From positions 124,001 through 188,000 of the forward strand of contig JAACJM010000002.1 of assembly GCA_013368315.1 (NCBI GenBank): a stretch of 64,000 nt of DNA. The letters are read 5' to 3'. The translations under genes and the position numbers were made by a program. Positions 1 through 10,105 of the stretch are shown piece after piece. The notes beneath the pieces are model-generated. The model did no database searches, had not been told where the DNA came from, and saw only the letters and a program-made list of their open reading frames with translations. Origin of the DNA: Tetrapyrgos nigripes. Its lineage: Eukaryota; Basidiomycota; Agaricomycetes; Agaricales; Campanellaceae. Every line of letters starts with the position of its first letter. Position 1 is the stretch's first letter.

Positions 1-121
1 TTTATTGTCCTACAATTTTTTTCTACTACTGAGCCCAAGCCCGAGCCGGCCCTACTGAGGGCTCCAAGGCTCGGGCTCAATCTTTAGCAAGCCTGAGCTC
101 GGCCCGGCCCGCACATCACTA
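1..121. mobile_element. Right terminus of a TIR element rich in GGCTCGGGCT motifs
   Basis: The stretch is packed with degenerate GAGCCCAAGCCCGAGC-like units and ends in GCCCGCACATCACTA. The same terminus closes the element at 8999-10105, so this is the right end of another copy running in from outside the window. The left end is not visible. The class is not certain; the TAGTGATG terminus would suit a hAT-like element. Confidence 0.55.
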
Positions 122-269
122 GTCAGTGCCACGCCAGAACTGTAAATTTATCCGCTCTACGGAAAAATTTGCACTTCTGGCGTGTGCAAGATCGGTGACG
201 ATTTGCTTTTAAAAATGACCCTGTCGTTGAGGCGGCCGGTGGGTATACAGCCTTAACAATAATTAAGCC

Positions 270-968
270 AAGACATGAAGTGCACGTTGCCCAAGTACAC
301 GCCGAATATCCTCCGACATCTGGTCCATGAAACGTACCTCAAGACGCTGCTCCTCTGTAGATCTCAAGTTGAACGCAACGGTATCCTATGCGTTATATCC
401 ACTTCCTCAAAACGATCACATGGACCAATCCAATTCGCCTCATCGCGATTGACGAAAGTTATCACCGTCCCGATGACGCGATCCTCGGTGCAGTCAAGCT
501 CTGGGCTATATATATAAAGGCTTCGTGTTAATTTGAGAAAATAAACAAGTCCTTCTTGAATCGCCTTGCTTCTCCAATTGCTCTTCAATGGCATTGAACT
601 CATGGTAGTACCTGCCGACAAATCACCTAGATCTATTCCGAGCCGCCTACATTTCAGAGTAAATCCATCCGTCCTTCAGGCCAGCCAGTGCAAGGGGAAC
701 GTCAACTAAGACCAACGAGGAGGGGACTCGGACGTTATATGTAGATCAAGGATTCTATGTACAGAAGTCTCAAATTGATTCGGATGGTCATCGGATAATC
801 TAGTCTACTTAACATCACCAACTCAATTTCTCTCCGACGGTGATGCATGCTGCCGACGTTGTCCCATTTCAGGGTCACCGGATCCGACCTCAATATACTC
901 GCAACAGCGTCGACACGTCGAAGTGAAATGAACCTAATTTCGCTCTTCCGGAATTCATCCAGCAACAT
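270..968 (-). pseudogene. Possible minus-strand gene remnant, hypothetical
   Basis: Two open stretches read on the minus strand. One starts MLLDEFRKSEIRFISLRRVD (968-735); the other contains the segment TEDRVIGTVITFVNRDEANW (621-364) and stays open to about 272. A candidate 57-bp GT-AG intron follows the first block, but the reading then meets a stop, and no clean splice joins it to the second block. The composition looks protein-like, with many charged residues and aromatics, but I recognise no family. It could be a degenerate host gene or chance open frames. Confidence 0.25.
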
Positions 969-988
969 TTCAACATCACCTCAGGAAG

Positions 989-996
989 TATATAAA
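989..996 (+). promoter_or_regulatory. TATA box of the CE5-CBM1 gene
   Basis: TATATAAA lies 77 bp upstream of the chosen ATG at 1073. It is followed by a C/A-rich leader, ending in ACAAGAAACAACATGG, typical of a fungal start context. Confidence 0.5.
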
Positions 997-1072
997 CCGT
1001 TGCTACTCCAGCAAACCGTTCCCAACCTTCTCCACACTCAAACTCAGCCCAAGGACAAGGACAAGAAACAAC

Positions 1073-2174
1073 ATGGCAGCTATCTTCCTACCTCTTCTAG
1101 GCCTAGCCACTCTCGCCGCTGCTCAATGTCCTCAAGTGCACGTCATCGGCGCACGAGAGACCACTGCTCCTGCCGGCTACGGTACCTGCCAATCCGTCGT
1201 TCAAAACATCGTCAGCGCATTTCCCGGAGCTACTTCCGAAGCGCTCAACTACCCCGCTTGTGGTGGCCAGGCACAGTGCGGTGGTGTGAGCTACGCTAGC
1301 TCGGTTATTGCGGGTATTCAGGCTGCGACGAGTGCTATCAATAACTTTAATAACCAGTGCCCGAACTCGATTATTGTTCTTTGTGGCTATTCTCAGGTAA
1401 GTATACGGTATTTTTCAATGTTTTCTGAATGTTAACGTCCGAATTCATAGGGTGGTCAAGTCTTTGACGATGTATACTGTGGTGGAGGCGACACCAACGA
1501 AGGCTACGGCACCACTGCGATTCCTATTTCCGCTAATGCACAGAAGAAGATCGCAGCTGCCATTCTTATGGGCGACCCTCGTCACATCCCCGGTCTCTCT
1601 TACAACGTCGGTACTTGCCAAGCTAACGGCGTGCGTTTTCTTCAATCATTTCATGATTTGGTGCATTCTAATTTTTAATCCTAAACACGTATCCCTATCC
1701 GGATAATCGTATACTTAATCTAGTTCGCTCCCCGTCCAGCAGGCTTCCAATGCCCCTACGCCTCCAACATCCAATCCTACTGCGACTCTTCAGACCCATA
1801 CTGCTGCAACGGAAACAACGCCAACACTCACCAAGGCTACGCTAATGAATATGGCTCTCAAGCTCTTACTTTCGTGAAGAATAAGGTTAATGCTCTATTG
1901 AGTGGTACTGGTAGCACTGGTGGCGGAGGCGGAAGTGGTACTACTAGTGCTCCTAGTGGTGGTTCAACCCCACCCAGTGGTGGAGGAGGAGCAGGAAGTG
2001 CGCAACACTGGGGCCAATGTGGTGGTATTGGATGGACTGGTCCTTCGTCTTGTGTTTCGGGTTTTACTTGTCAGTGCGCGAATGCTTGTACGTATATGTT
2101 TTGTTCGGTTTTTGGATTTTGGGGCTTTCATGCTGACATTTTTCTTTTCCCTAGACTATTGCCAGTGCTTGTAG
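1073..2174 (+). CDS. Secreted acetyl xylan esterase / cutinase-type esterase (CE5) with C-terminal CBM1
   Basis: Four exons: 1073-1396, 1451-1630, 1724-2087 and 2155-2174, with GT-AG introns. The protein begins with a signal peptide (about residues 1-17, ending LAAAQ). A CE5 esterase domain follows: the nucleophile motif CGYSQGGQ spans the first intron, and the acid and base are probably the Asp in SSDPYCCNG and the His in NTHQGY. Many paired cysteines are typical of the family. A Gly/Ser/Thr linker (about 35 residues) leads to a CBM1 ([16 protein letters not shown] ... YYCQCL) whose last residues come from the tiny fourth exon. Known members deacetylate xylan or cleave cutin-like esters outside the cell; the CBM1 would tether the enzyme to cellulose. 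Acetyl xylan esterase fits the CBM1 better than cutinase, but substrate cannot be settled from sequence. Confidence 0.92.
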
Positions 2175-3392
2175 GCGTATCTCAAGGGAGGAAGGATGGA
2201 AAAGAAGTAGAACGTGTAGGGGGAAGTAAATAGAGTAACTCAATATTGAAACTCCGAATTTGCTTCTTCTTTCACGACCACCACCAGTCAACAAACGATC
2301 TGTTTCCTCCATGGAGGCTACACCGTAAGCGCATCCCTCGGCACCCACTATTAAGGTGCACAGGATAGTTCCTGACAGCTTTATGCTCTTCCAGGCATAC
2401 AGTCACGTCCATCTTAACGAGCTTAGTACATCCGAACTTAGTCTCCACATTTTCGACATCTGTATCAATGAAGAGAATGTCAATGAAAAATCTCCGTGCA
2501 TGCACCTGTATCCCCATGGTCAACTGCCCATCATTCTCAGCCAAGTTTCCTCCTCTTGGCGCTCCATCGTCCTACTGGCGACTCCGAATGAATCTATATC
2601 AGATTATCTTAAGTCCACTGCAACTTTCTCGCATTGCCTTAAAGTGAACTTAAAATTCATCTTAAATTCTGTTGTACAGGGAGAATGAATACAAATTTCT
2701 AGCGCTACAAGAAAAAAATTAAGTCATGAGTCAATAAACTTAAGTCAACTATGAATCCAAGAAGTTCATAGCACTGCGAGGGGTACAAGTAAGACTTAAG
2801 TTGGTCTAAAATCATGTAGAGTCCCTCATCACTCCATCAGTCCATCCCCAACAAATATGATACAAGGAAAACTCAAGTCAAAGACTTAAGTTGGACATGA
2901 GTCAAAGATTATAAGTCCAAAATTCATACAAGGAAAACTCAAGTTAAAGACTTAAGTCAGTCATAAGTCAAAGATCTAAGTCTGTGATAAGTCATTAAGA
3001 AAAAGTCACAAAGATTTGCACTTACACACAGACCCAATTTAACTCCCTAAAGTCCTGCCAGCTCGAGTTCATTAACGTCTTTTCTTTGTGTAGCGTCTGC
3101 CTTGCGCTGTCTTCTTGGCTTTCTTCTTTGCTGGTTCTACTTTCTCCGACAGGTTTGTGTACCATGCTGACTTTAGGAGCTGAACAAAAGTAACTTGAGT
3201 AATGCATCAACAAAATACCAGGTTGGTCTATCTGCGTCTACTCCGGCTATCATCTATTTTTCTGCATCTATCTTCTTATCCCAATCCATCTAATTCTGTC
3301 TATCTCTATTTGAAACATGCCTGTGTCTATGCCACCGCTTCAAGATGTCTATTCCTCCTATTTGCCTTGCCTGTATCTGAATGGTAGATTAA
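2175..3392. other. Intergenic, with a field of degenerate GACTTAAGT repeats
   Basis: No convincing gene. From about 2715 to 3010 the sequence repeats variants of AAAGACTTAAGTYRG and CATAAGTCAAAG, often after CAAGGAAAACTC. Short degenerate repeats of this kind often lie just inside the ends of DNA transposons, and this field abuts the integrase-core relic at 3393-4325. I did not find matching terminal inverted repeats. Confidence 0.4.
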
Positions 3393-4325
3393 CTACTTTA
3401 GGTGTCCAGTCAATATCTTAGCCTGTAAAGAGGACAGTCCGGATGCAATTGTTAACATTGTTGCTGAATATAAGTAGTGTAAATCTGCATGGCACTGCTT
3501 GATGCGAAGTTGAGTATAGTACTGGACATGGGTAGAGTGAGGGTCAGGGGACCATACGTCCCGAACACCCCAAATTGGAAACCCAATGGCATTGAGTTTG
3601 TCATGCCCATCGCCGCTCCATTCTTCATTTGGACCAAGATTTGCCAGCACGTCAACACGAGGAATCCTCTTAGCAATGGGCACGCAATTCTCAAAGCCTT
3701 GAGGGTCAACCCCTCGCATGACACCTGCAATATATTCACTAAGAAGCGATCAGAATCAAATCAGAGAAGACACTGGATGATGCACCGATTAAGATGGATG
3801 CCTTGGTCAAACACCAGTTTCTCTTTAATTATTTTAGGACCTTTCCTACCATTGGGATCTTTGGCAAGCTGGTCAAGAACTGCCTGTCGTTTGTCAAGCT
3901 CCCACATCTCCTTTGTGGTGGCTGCGCTGCCTTTGATTCCATACAAGGCCTTCTGGCGAGTGACTGTAGAAGGACTGTGTCATATGTAGTCAATAGCCAA
4001 ATGACAATGAAATCTTCAAAGACATCAGACACTCACACCATCTGTATTCCATACTCTGTCTTTAAAAGTTCAGAGATGATATTCTTGTCAGTAATGTTGC
4101 GTCCATGTAGTTCCATTAGAGCATTGTATGTCTTCTCGTCATCAGCAGGTGCTATTTAATATCATTAGAAATATGTGAATGCTACTGTGGAAGGCGAGTG
4201 GAAGGAGAAATGCAAGCCGTTCACTCACGACAATGATCACACCCATTTTTGCCAGTCTTGTTGTTACTGCTGACCTCCTTACGGAACTGGGCCATGTTGA
4301 TGTCTTTTGCGCCATTGGTAGTCAT
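3393..4325 (-). pseudogene. DDE integrase-core transposase-like relic, truncated
   Basis: Minus-strand exons can be chained. The first starts MTTNGAKDINMAQFRKEVSS and runs to the TGKNG-type motif; the next contains DDEKTYNALMELHGRNITDK; the next contains STVTRQKALYGIKGSAATTK and continues to GIHLNR; the last contains MRGVDPQGFENCVPIAKRIP, then GPNEEWSGDGHDKL and GFPIWGVRDVWS. The NEEWSGDGHDKL block is the hallmark of a widespread basidiomycete protein family with an integrase-like DDE core. After VWS the similarity stops, so the second half of the catalytic core is missing. GT-AG introns separate the blocks (for example a donor GTGAGTGTCTGATG near 4036). It is a dead fragment of a mobile or domesticated integrase gene. 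Confidence 0.6.
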
Positions 4326-5229
4326 CCCTATGAGTGTGTACAAAGTAAGGTGAATCTAGGCAGGAAGGTATGCACTGTCCTCCGAGTCTCTGGAACCCAA
4401 GCAGTATTTACAGATTTCACAACGTGGATTTTACCTTTGCTTTGCCTTTGGTCATAGATATAGGAATCGTGAAAATGAGGGTGATAATGAAACTAAGCTC
4501 TAGAGTTTTCAATGAGAGGTCAAACTTACCAACGTATGGTCTGCCTCATTTGCATTGCAGTCCTCTCAGTTAGCTCATTTCTTATCATGCATGTCGCAAG
4601 GTGGCAAATCAAGGTCTGTGAACTTTTGATTATATCTGGAAAATCAGTAGTAATATGACAAGATGTTGCTAGTAATGACCGTTCTCTTACATACGAACGA
4701 ACGGTTAGTCAATGGCCTGTCCAAGCTTGCTGGAATGTACCTATACCTTCGTGTTTGAGGTGCATGAATAGCAAATGGATAGCGGTACCAATAGCCTCAA
4801 CGTTACGCAAATGGCTTGGGGCTAACTTAGGTTGGGTATGGGCCGCCCTTTGATACCGTGGGGTCGAATGATGTATCCAGGTTTGTTTGTCTACAGCCTC
4901 TAGTTAAGGGATGTGGGGCAGATTCAGAAATGCGGGCCGTTGAATCGGCACAGGTAAGTATCTTCCGGTCCTATTCTACAGGAATAAGATTGTACACACA
5001 CACAAAACACCCTCTCAGGAGTCTACGATCATTATAACGAAGAACTGCTACTTACTCTAGACAACTTACAAAGACTGCCGCCACCTGGTTAACACGAAAG
5101 CCCCTATATCAGGGACCAGGGCGGAGCCATTCTTTGCGGTGAGCTTATATGGCATTATTCAGTAACAAATGAATGGTCCGACCAAGACTCGAGCAAGGCC
5201 TTCGGTCAAAAAGCTACATGAGCCTCGGT
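4326..5229. other. Intergenic, nothing recognised
   Basis: No long frame with recognisable content on either strand. It may include the unfinished 5-prime part of the integrase-like element. The last part approaches the duplicated flank of cassette A. Confidence 0.4.
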
Positions 5230-5629
5230 GGCAACCGTAGCTCGCCACTTCTGCAATCATATTGGTGGCAGCACAAGCCTAGCTTTTCGTTATTTCAGAT
5301 TCGGTAACGCGGTACTTACCTTGAGGACAAAAGATGCCGAGGAAAACAATGCATGGACCAGGTGAAGTATTCGTCGTTGGTCACGACAGTTAGTCATCAA
5401 CTTTCCTGATTCGTATCATTCGCCGTCGGTTCTTTCACCCATCCATCGTCACATACGCGTACTCTGAAGCTCTTCTGTAACCCTCGGCATTCCTCAAGAA
5501 TACAGACGTACGTATGCATTCATCTTGGACGTTTTCTAAGGAGGCGATGTCGTCGGATGCTACTGGGTATTTAAGGTGAGTGAGACTCGTCCAATCTTTA
5601 TACCTCAAGCTCCAAATTTGTCTATAACT

Positions 5630-7185
5630 ATGCCTACAGACCGAAAGTCCTTCCAAGACACTCACCCCAAGCCAGCCACTCCTCTTGGAGTCCATAGAGT
5701 GCTGTCTCCTCGAGCTGGAATTCGTGTCTCACCACTTTGCCTCGGTGCCATGAGCATTGGAGACAAATGGAACGACTTCATGGGGTCTATGTCAAAGGAC
5801 GAGAGCTTCAAGCTCTTGGATGCCTTCTTCGAGAAGGGAGGAAACTTCATTGACACTGCCAATAACTAGTAAGCCTTTTCGTGTCGTATCATCGTAGACC
5901 AAACTCACCCTAGTTCTTTTATGCAGTCAGGACGAAACCTCTGAACAGTTCATTGGAGAATGGATGGAGCTACGGGGGGTCCGTGATCAGATTATCTTGG
6001 CTACCAAGGTCCGTGCATCGTCGTGTCACACCAGAAACGGTATTGATGGAGGTTTTTTACAGTATACAAATGGCTATAAGAATATGGATCCTCACACCGA
6101 GCAGACCTCCAACTTTGTTGGGAATAACATCAAGTCAATGCAGCTGTCTCTGAGAGACAGTCTGAAGAAGCTCCGGACCGACTACATCGATATTTTCTAT
6201 GTACACTGGTGGGATTGGGATACCTCTATTGAAGAAGTTATGGACACTTTGCATAATCTCGTTGTCTCAGGAAAAGTAATGTACCTGGTGAGTTGTCTTC
6301 GTCGTTTTGGTCCTCAATGTATTCACTCCTTATGCGATATTTCTGTAGGGTATTTCTGACACGCCGGCCTGGATCGTCTCGCAGGCCAACCAGTACGCCA
6401 AGTGGAACGGCAAAACGCCCTTCGCTATCTACCAAGGTGGATGGTGTATCACGGACCGTTCATTCGAACGAGATATTGTTCCTATGGCTCGTGCAAATGG
6501 TATGTGCCGTTTCTGCAGTCTTTTCCGGTCCAGTCAGAGCTTCCTAATAATGCATTATTTTATTTTAGGGATGGCGCTCGCGCCCTGGGGCGTTGTAGGC
6601 GGTGGTAAATTGATCACTGATGAAGAAGAGGCACGTAGGGAGTCTACCGGAGAGAAAGGACGAACCATGATGGGAAGAGACTGGAAAAGGTCTCCGGCTG
6701 AGGTGAAGATTTCCAGGGCCCTCGAGAAAGTTGCGAAAGAAGTGGGCGCAAAGTCTATTACTTCCGGTGCGGCTACAACCACATTTTTTTCACAACCAAT
6801 ATTCGTACTGATTCTTTCTTGACTCTTCCGCTTTCAGTTGCCATCACCTACATCATGCACAAGACTACGCATGTGTTCCCCATCATCGGTGGTCGTAAAA
6901 TCGAGCACCTGGAGCAGAATATCGCGGCTCTCAACATTTCCTTGACTCCAGAGCAAATCAAGTTCTTGGAGAGCGAGGCCCCAGTGTTTGATATTGGGTT
7001 CCCTGGCAATATGATTGTGAGTTACTTGTGTGTAGTCGATAATGATATACCCGAGGCTAACTAACGTCCATGTCTCTCTCTGTCTGTAATAGGGCGACGG
7101 AAGTGAAATCTCCTTCCTCCTCAAACCGTCGACGGTATTCCAAAGGATTCCTCATCCTCAACCGCTTGGGCCGGCTTATGTTTAG
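5630..7185 (+). CDS. Aldo-keto reductase, aryl-alcohol dehydrogenase type (copy A)
   Basis: Seven exons: 5630-5868, 5927-6008, 6063-6287, 6349-6499, 6569-6766, 6838-7016 and 7093-7185. The start is MPTDRKSFQ, preferred over an upstream in-frame ATG at 5576 because TATTTAAG sits at 5568 and family members start near here. The AKR catalytic tetrad is visible: Asp and Tyr in FIDTANNYQD, Lys at the end of IILATK, His in FYVHWWDWD. The NADPH-binding C-terminal half ([14 protein letters not shown]) is present and the protein ends GPAYV. Known fungal aryl-alcohol dehydrogenases interconvert aryl aldehydes and alcohols with NADP(H) in the cytosol and take part in lignin-aromatic metabolism. The gene faces the secreted beta-sandwich gene tail to tail and the pair is repeated in the window. 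Confidence 0.92.
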
Positions 7186-7396
7186 ACGGTGCCTAGTATA
7201 TACTCGCAGTTCAGTTTAAGGACTGGGTTTCTGGAATAAGAGATGATATTGACAAGGTGAAATAGGAGTACATGTTTACAAATCACATTGAGCTTGAACA
7301 ACTACACTGGAAAACGGTAGTGGCCGATGTAATCTTCATACAGAATTTACAGACGTTTGTTTTAAAGCCGATTGCAATGCCAGGTCATTCTCCACG

Positions 7397-8734
7397 TTAG
7401 ACGTGACGTGCGGGGCCACCTGGAGCACCGGTGATGGGAGTACCAGCAGGAGTAGTCCCGGTTGGTATAGTGACACCATTGGTCCAAGGAGACGAATTCA
7501 CGTTTCCCTCCGCGACCGCAGGAGGCCATCTGGAGTCATCAAAGCCAGCAACCTGAAACCCAACCGGCGGAGTCCCACTGAAAGCCTTCCACTGACTATC
7601 CGACACCACATTCACCGCAGTAGGACATCCCAAAATCTGCTGCTCCACCAACTTGATCGAAGCCAAAACCCCAGCAGGCCCCGGTAACGTATTAACAGCG
7701 AAAATCGCAACCTCTACATTCGGCCCCTGGATATCATTCACCGCAAATCTCGAAGCAACTTCCCAATCGGTTCCAGAACCAATGAAGCGACCGTTAACGT
7801 AGAGAGAGAATTCATTGTCTACTGTGAGGAGAATCTCTGCAGAGACGGATACGGTGGATGGACTGAGCGTGATGGTACGACGGAAGGCTCGAGGACCTGC
7901 AGGGACATCTTGTCCGGGACCGGGGAGCTCGTTGGTCCATATGAACTGTGAGGAAGCAAATGTGACAGTATTTCCGACGACGAGTGGGGATATAGTAATA
8001 GCGTCCCAGGGGGAGCTGGGATAGCCAACCTGAGAAATTGCAGTAGACCAGCGCGAATCGTCGAAAGTAGGGCTCTGGAAACCAACTGGAATAGTCGGAG
8101 CTGTAAAGCGCCAAGAAGAGTCACTAACGATGTGAGAACTGGTGCCGTCAGTGTAGAAGAAGTCTGCAGAGACGAGTAGTCCTGCTGGATTCAAAGTTGG
8201 AACGGCAGTATTGGTAACATTCAGAGCGATGACGTTGGTGCCGCTAATGAGAGGAACGCAAGAGGTCTGAGGGTTAAGCCAGTCCGGACTGACGATGACC
8301 TGGTTTCCGTTCACGTAGAGGATCCCAATGTTATCGGTGGCAACGGCGATGTTCATGTGAGAAGGCGTCTTCCCTTGTGGGGGAGCGAATGATTTGCGGA
8401 AAGGTCTACTACCGACTGGAGCGTCTCCTACACTCCCCGCGGTGACCTCGTTTGTCCATATCCAGTTTGCGAGAAGGAAGTCAAGGCCTGGATCCTGACG
8501 GCGCATCAGGGAAACACCATTTCCGCCTTCACGAAGACGTTAATAAATCGCATTTTGAAATGGATAGAGTATTAGTTACCATGACCAGAAACCCAGGCAG
8601 CTTGAGTGTTATGCGTAGCAAACAGGAGAGTAACACCGAGAAGCAGAGCTAAGGCAGAATAAGTAAGTACACGGTGACATACTATATATATGCAAAGGTC
8701 GAAGTGAGTACTTGCCTTGAAGGAATCTAAACAT
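7397..8734 (-). CDS. Secreted protein with two tandem galactose-binding-like beta-sandwich repeats (copy A)
   Basis: Three exons on minus: 8734-8716, 8648-8580 and 8526-7397, giving 405 residues. The first intron uses a GC-AG pair (CAAG|GCAAGT). Joining exons 1 and 2 completes a signal peptide, MFRFLQ + ALLLGVTLLFATHNTQAA. The mature part has two related repeats of about 165 residues, each starting with (F)IWTNE, then a PFRKSF / AFRRTI strand, an LYVNG strand, a DSSW / DSQW motif and GF..P.FDDSRW. This pattern resembles the lectin-like sandwich modules attached to fungal glycosidases (GH35/GH78-type N-terminal modules). No catalytic domain is present, so a carbohydrate-binding role at the wall or outside the cell is inferred. 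The TGACTCA-containing palindrome at 8798-8815 lies in its promoter. Confidence 0.8.
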
Positions 8735-8797
8735 CTTGACCTCTGGCAGCTGGTGTTCTTGCTTTCTCTCAAACCAAGTCGTGGTTCTTATATGAGA

Positions 8798-8815
8798 GAC
8801 TCACTCATTGAGTCA
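8798..8815. promoter_or_regulatory. TGACTCA inverted motif upstream of the beta-sandwich gene
   Basis: GACTCACTCATTGAGTCA is a near-palindrome containing TGACTCA, the known bZIP (Gcn4/AP-1) site, about 64 bp before the ATG of copy A. Matching motifs precede copies B (49469-49486) and C (55082-55099) at similar distances. Conservation in all three copies may only reflect shared ancestry. Confidence 0.4.
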
Positions 8816-9425
8816 AACTACTTGGGTGTTCAGTAGACGAATAGGGAACATTGCGGAGAAACAAAAATAATAATCACCTGCAGTCTGAGTCTGCCCTGGG
8901 CTTGTGTATCCGCTGAGCACTACTGCTCTTCTATCCATTCCAGCCTTGAAGCAAGCCCTAATTCAGGAACAGTTATTGAGCGATTCCAGGGCTGAGAATA
9001 GTGATGTGCGGGCTTTGAAGAGGGCTTGAGGGCCTGAAGGCTCGGGCTTGATTTCTGAAAGCCCTGAGCCCGAAGCTCAGGCCCGGGCTTTCAGCGACAC
9101 TTAGTGACCTGTTACTGACCAATAAAAATTGTCAATAAATAGTTGAAATTTCTTTTTGCAGGTATTCAAGTTCTCACCAAGTTCTCACACAACTTTACAG
9201 TTTCTCAGCGTCTAACCATCTTCCTGGGTCATCCCCAGCTGTTATCCACTACTTGTTGGCACCAATAATGATTGGTTTTGGGTCAGTAAATAGGGCCTGT
9301 TCAGCAGTATCAGGACGGCCGTCAGGACGCCCTGACGGATTTTATCCTAGTCGCACAAGTAACCATATATAGTAGTCCGGTGAATAAATCTTTTCCGGGC
9401 ATGACAATTGTCTGAGCTGTCGACG

Positions 9426-9560
9426 ATGGACGAGGACGAGTACGGATACGGCTACGAGGAGTTACTGGCCTTCCGACGTCAAATAATAGCTGCTGCTGCA
9501 CTCATTGTTCGCACTATCAGCCTGGCTGTGCTACTCTATGCATCACTCTACTACTCATGA
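9426..9560 (+). pseudogene. N-terminal remnant of a Harbinger-type gene (44 residues)
   Basis: The frame starts MDEDEYGYGYEELLAFRRQI and ends in a hydrophobic LYYS followed by TGA. Fungal Harbinger transposases often begin with a similar short acidic then LLALRRQ segment; the DDE nuclease domain is absent. It is best read as what is left after an internal deletion. Its last 10 bases overlap the end of the opposing Myb-like frame. Confidence 0.4.
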
Positions 9561-9811
9561 CCACGTACTTCTGCAAGCTTATTGCTGCACTGTTTCTGGT
9601 TTTTCGGCTCATTACCAAGAGTGGCAAAGGGGGCCACTGCAGTAGCGGCAGTTTCATGGACAACCCATTTGTAACCTCCCTTCTCAGCGGTCGGGTTCTG
9701 ATCATTATAGGACTTGATGAGTGCTGCTAGTTCTTTGTCATTCCACCTGTTGGGAGGCTTTTTGGGAGCTCGAGTGGAAGTAGTACCATTCTCTGCTGCT
9801 GTCTTGGGACC
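9551..9811 (-). pseudogene. Myb/SANT-like DNA-binding protein fragment of a Harbinger-like element
   Basis: Read on minus, the frame contains NRWNDKELAALIKSYNDQNP, then GGYKWVVHET and ends KLAEVRGHE-stop. The W..KEL..L...Y / KW / C..K pattern is that of the Myb/SANT-like domain found in fungal and plant Harbinger accessory proteins and some trihelix-like proteins. An in-frame TGA at 9812-9814 closes the frame upstream, just after an ATG, so the gene is broken or needs an intron there. Confidence 0.55.
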
Positions 9812-10105
9812 TCAGGCCATAGAGCTGGTTGCGCTGGGTCGCGGTGAAAAATGGTCACAAAAAGTCACAAAATCCGGTATTCGTATCTAGTTACCGGAAT
9901 TACTATATAAGGCTACACGCGACTAGGTCAGGACGTCCTGATGGCCGTCCTGATACTCCCGAACAGGCCCTTATTATTGTAGGTCAGTAGTTCACTCTGT
10001 CTATAACACAAACTTATCTTCAACTTATCCAACACTGTTCGATCGCGACTTTTTGAGCGATGACATCATCCTAGTCTGAGCCCAAGCCCGGCCCGCACAT
10101 CACTA

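Larger units (their letters stand above)
5232..8998. repeat. Segmental duplication copy A (convergent cassette)
   Basis: This block is repeated in inverted orientation at about 49.5-58.3 kb. It holds an aldo-keto reductase gene on plus and a secreted beta-sandwich gene on minus, with stops 211 bp apart. The outer left flank (about 5232-5560, for example GCAGCACAAGCCTAGC) matches the reverse complement of the flank of copy B near 52.7-53.0 kb. The outer right flank (about 8780-8998) matches the flank of copy C near 54.9-55.1 kb. Confidence 0.85.
9293..9970. mobile_element. Harbinger-like internally deleted element nested in the TIR element
   Basis: Long terminal inverted repeats of about 37 bp start GGGCCTGTTC and continue with AGTATCAGGACGGCC; the right end reads GGCCGTCCTGATACT...GAACAGGCCC. 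The 0.68 kb interior encodes two tail-to-tail small frames, one with a Myb/SANT-like domain. The combination of a Myb-like protein and a second short gene is characteristic of PIF/Harbinger elements. Flanks are T/A rich, with no exact 3-bp duplication (ATA versus TTA). Confidence 0.65.
8999..10105. mobile_element. 1.1 kb non-autonomous TIR element (TAGTGATGTGCGGGC ends)
   Basis: The left end TAGTGATGTGCGGGC (8999-9013) is the exact reverse complement of the right end GCCCGCACATCACTA (10091-10105). Inside both ends are GGCTCGGGCTT-like subterminal repeats. The 8-bp flanks (gctgagaa / gctacgag) match at only five positions, so a target duplication is not proven. The element carries no transposase of its own; its middle is taken up by a second element at 9293-9970. 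The terminus at 1-121 belongs to the same family. Confidence 0.75.

Noticed and set aside
847..1299. 150-residue ORF overlapping the CE5 gene
   Set aside because: It is a frame shadow of exon 1 and promoter; the CE5-CBM1 reading has signal peptide, catalytic motifs and clean introns.
1902..2174. Val/Leu-rich ORF over the Gly/Ser linker
   Set aside because: It arises from reading the repetitive linker in another frame.
3489..3989. 166-residue plus-strand ORF
   Set aside because: The minus strand here reads the integrase-core protein; the plus frame has no family features.
5576..5869. Upstream ATG ([11 protein letters not shown]...) of the aldo-keto reductase
   Set aside because: It lies immediately after the TATTTAAG box and would leave no leader; the ATG at 5630 is shared by all copies.
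7812..8124. ORFs of about 100 residues on minus within the beta-sandwich gene (also 50151-50471 and 55783-56085)
   Set aside because: They are out-of-frame shadows conserved only because the host gene is duplicated.
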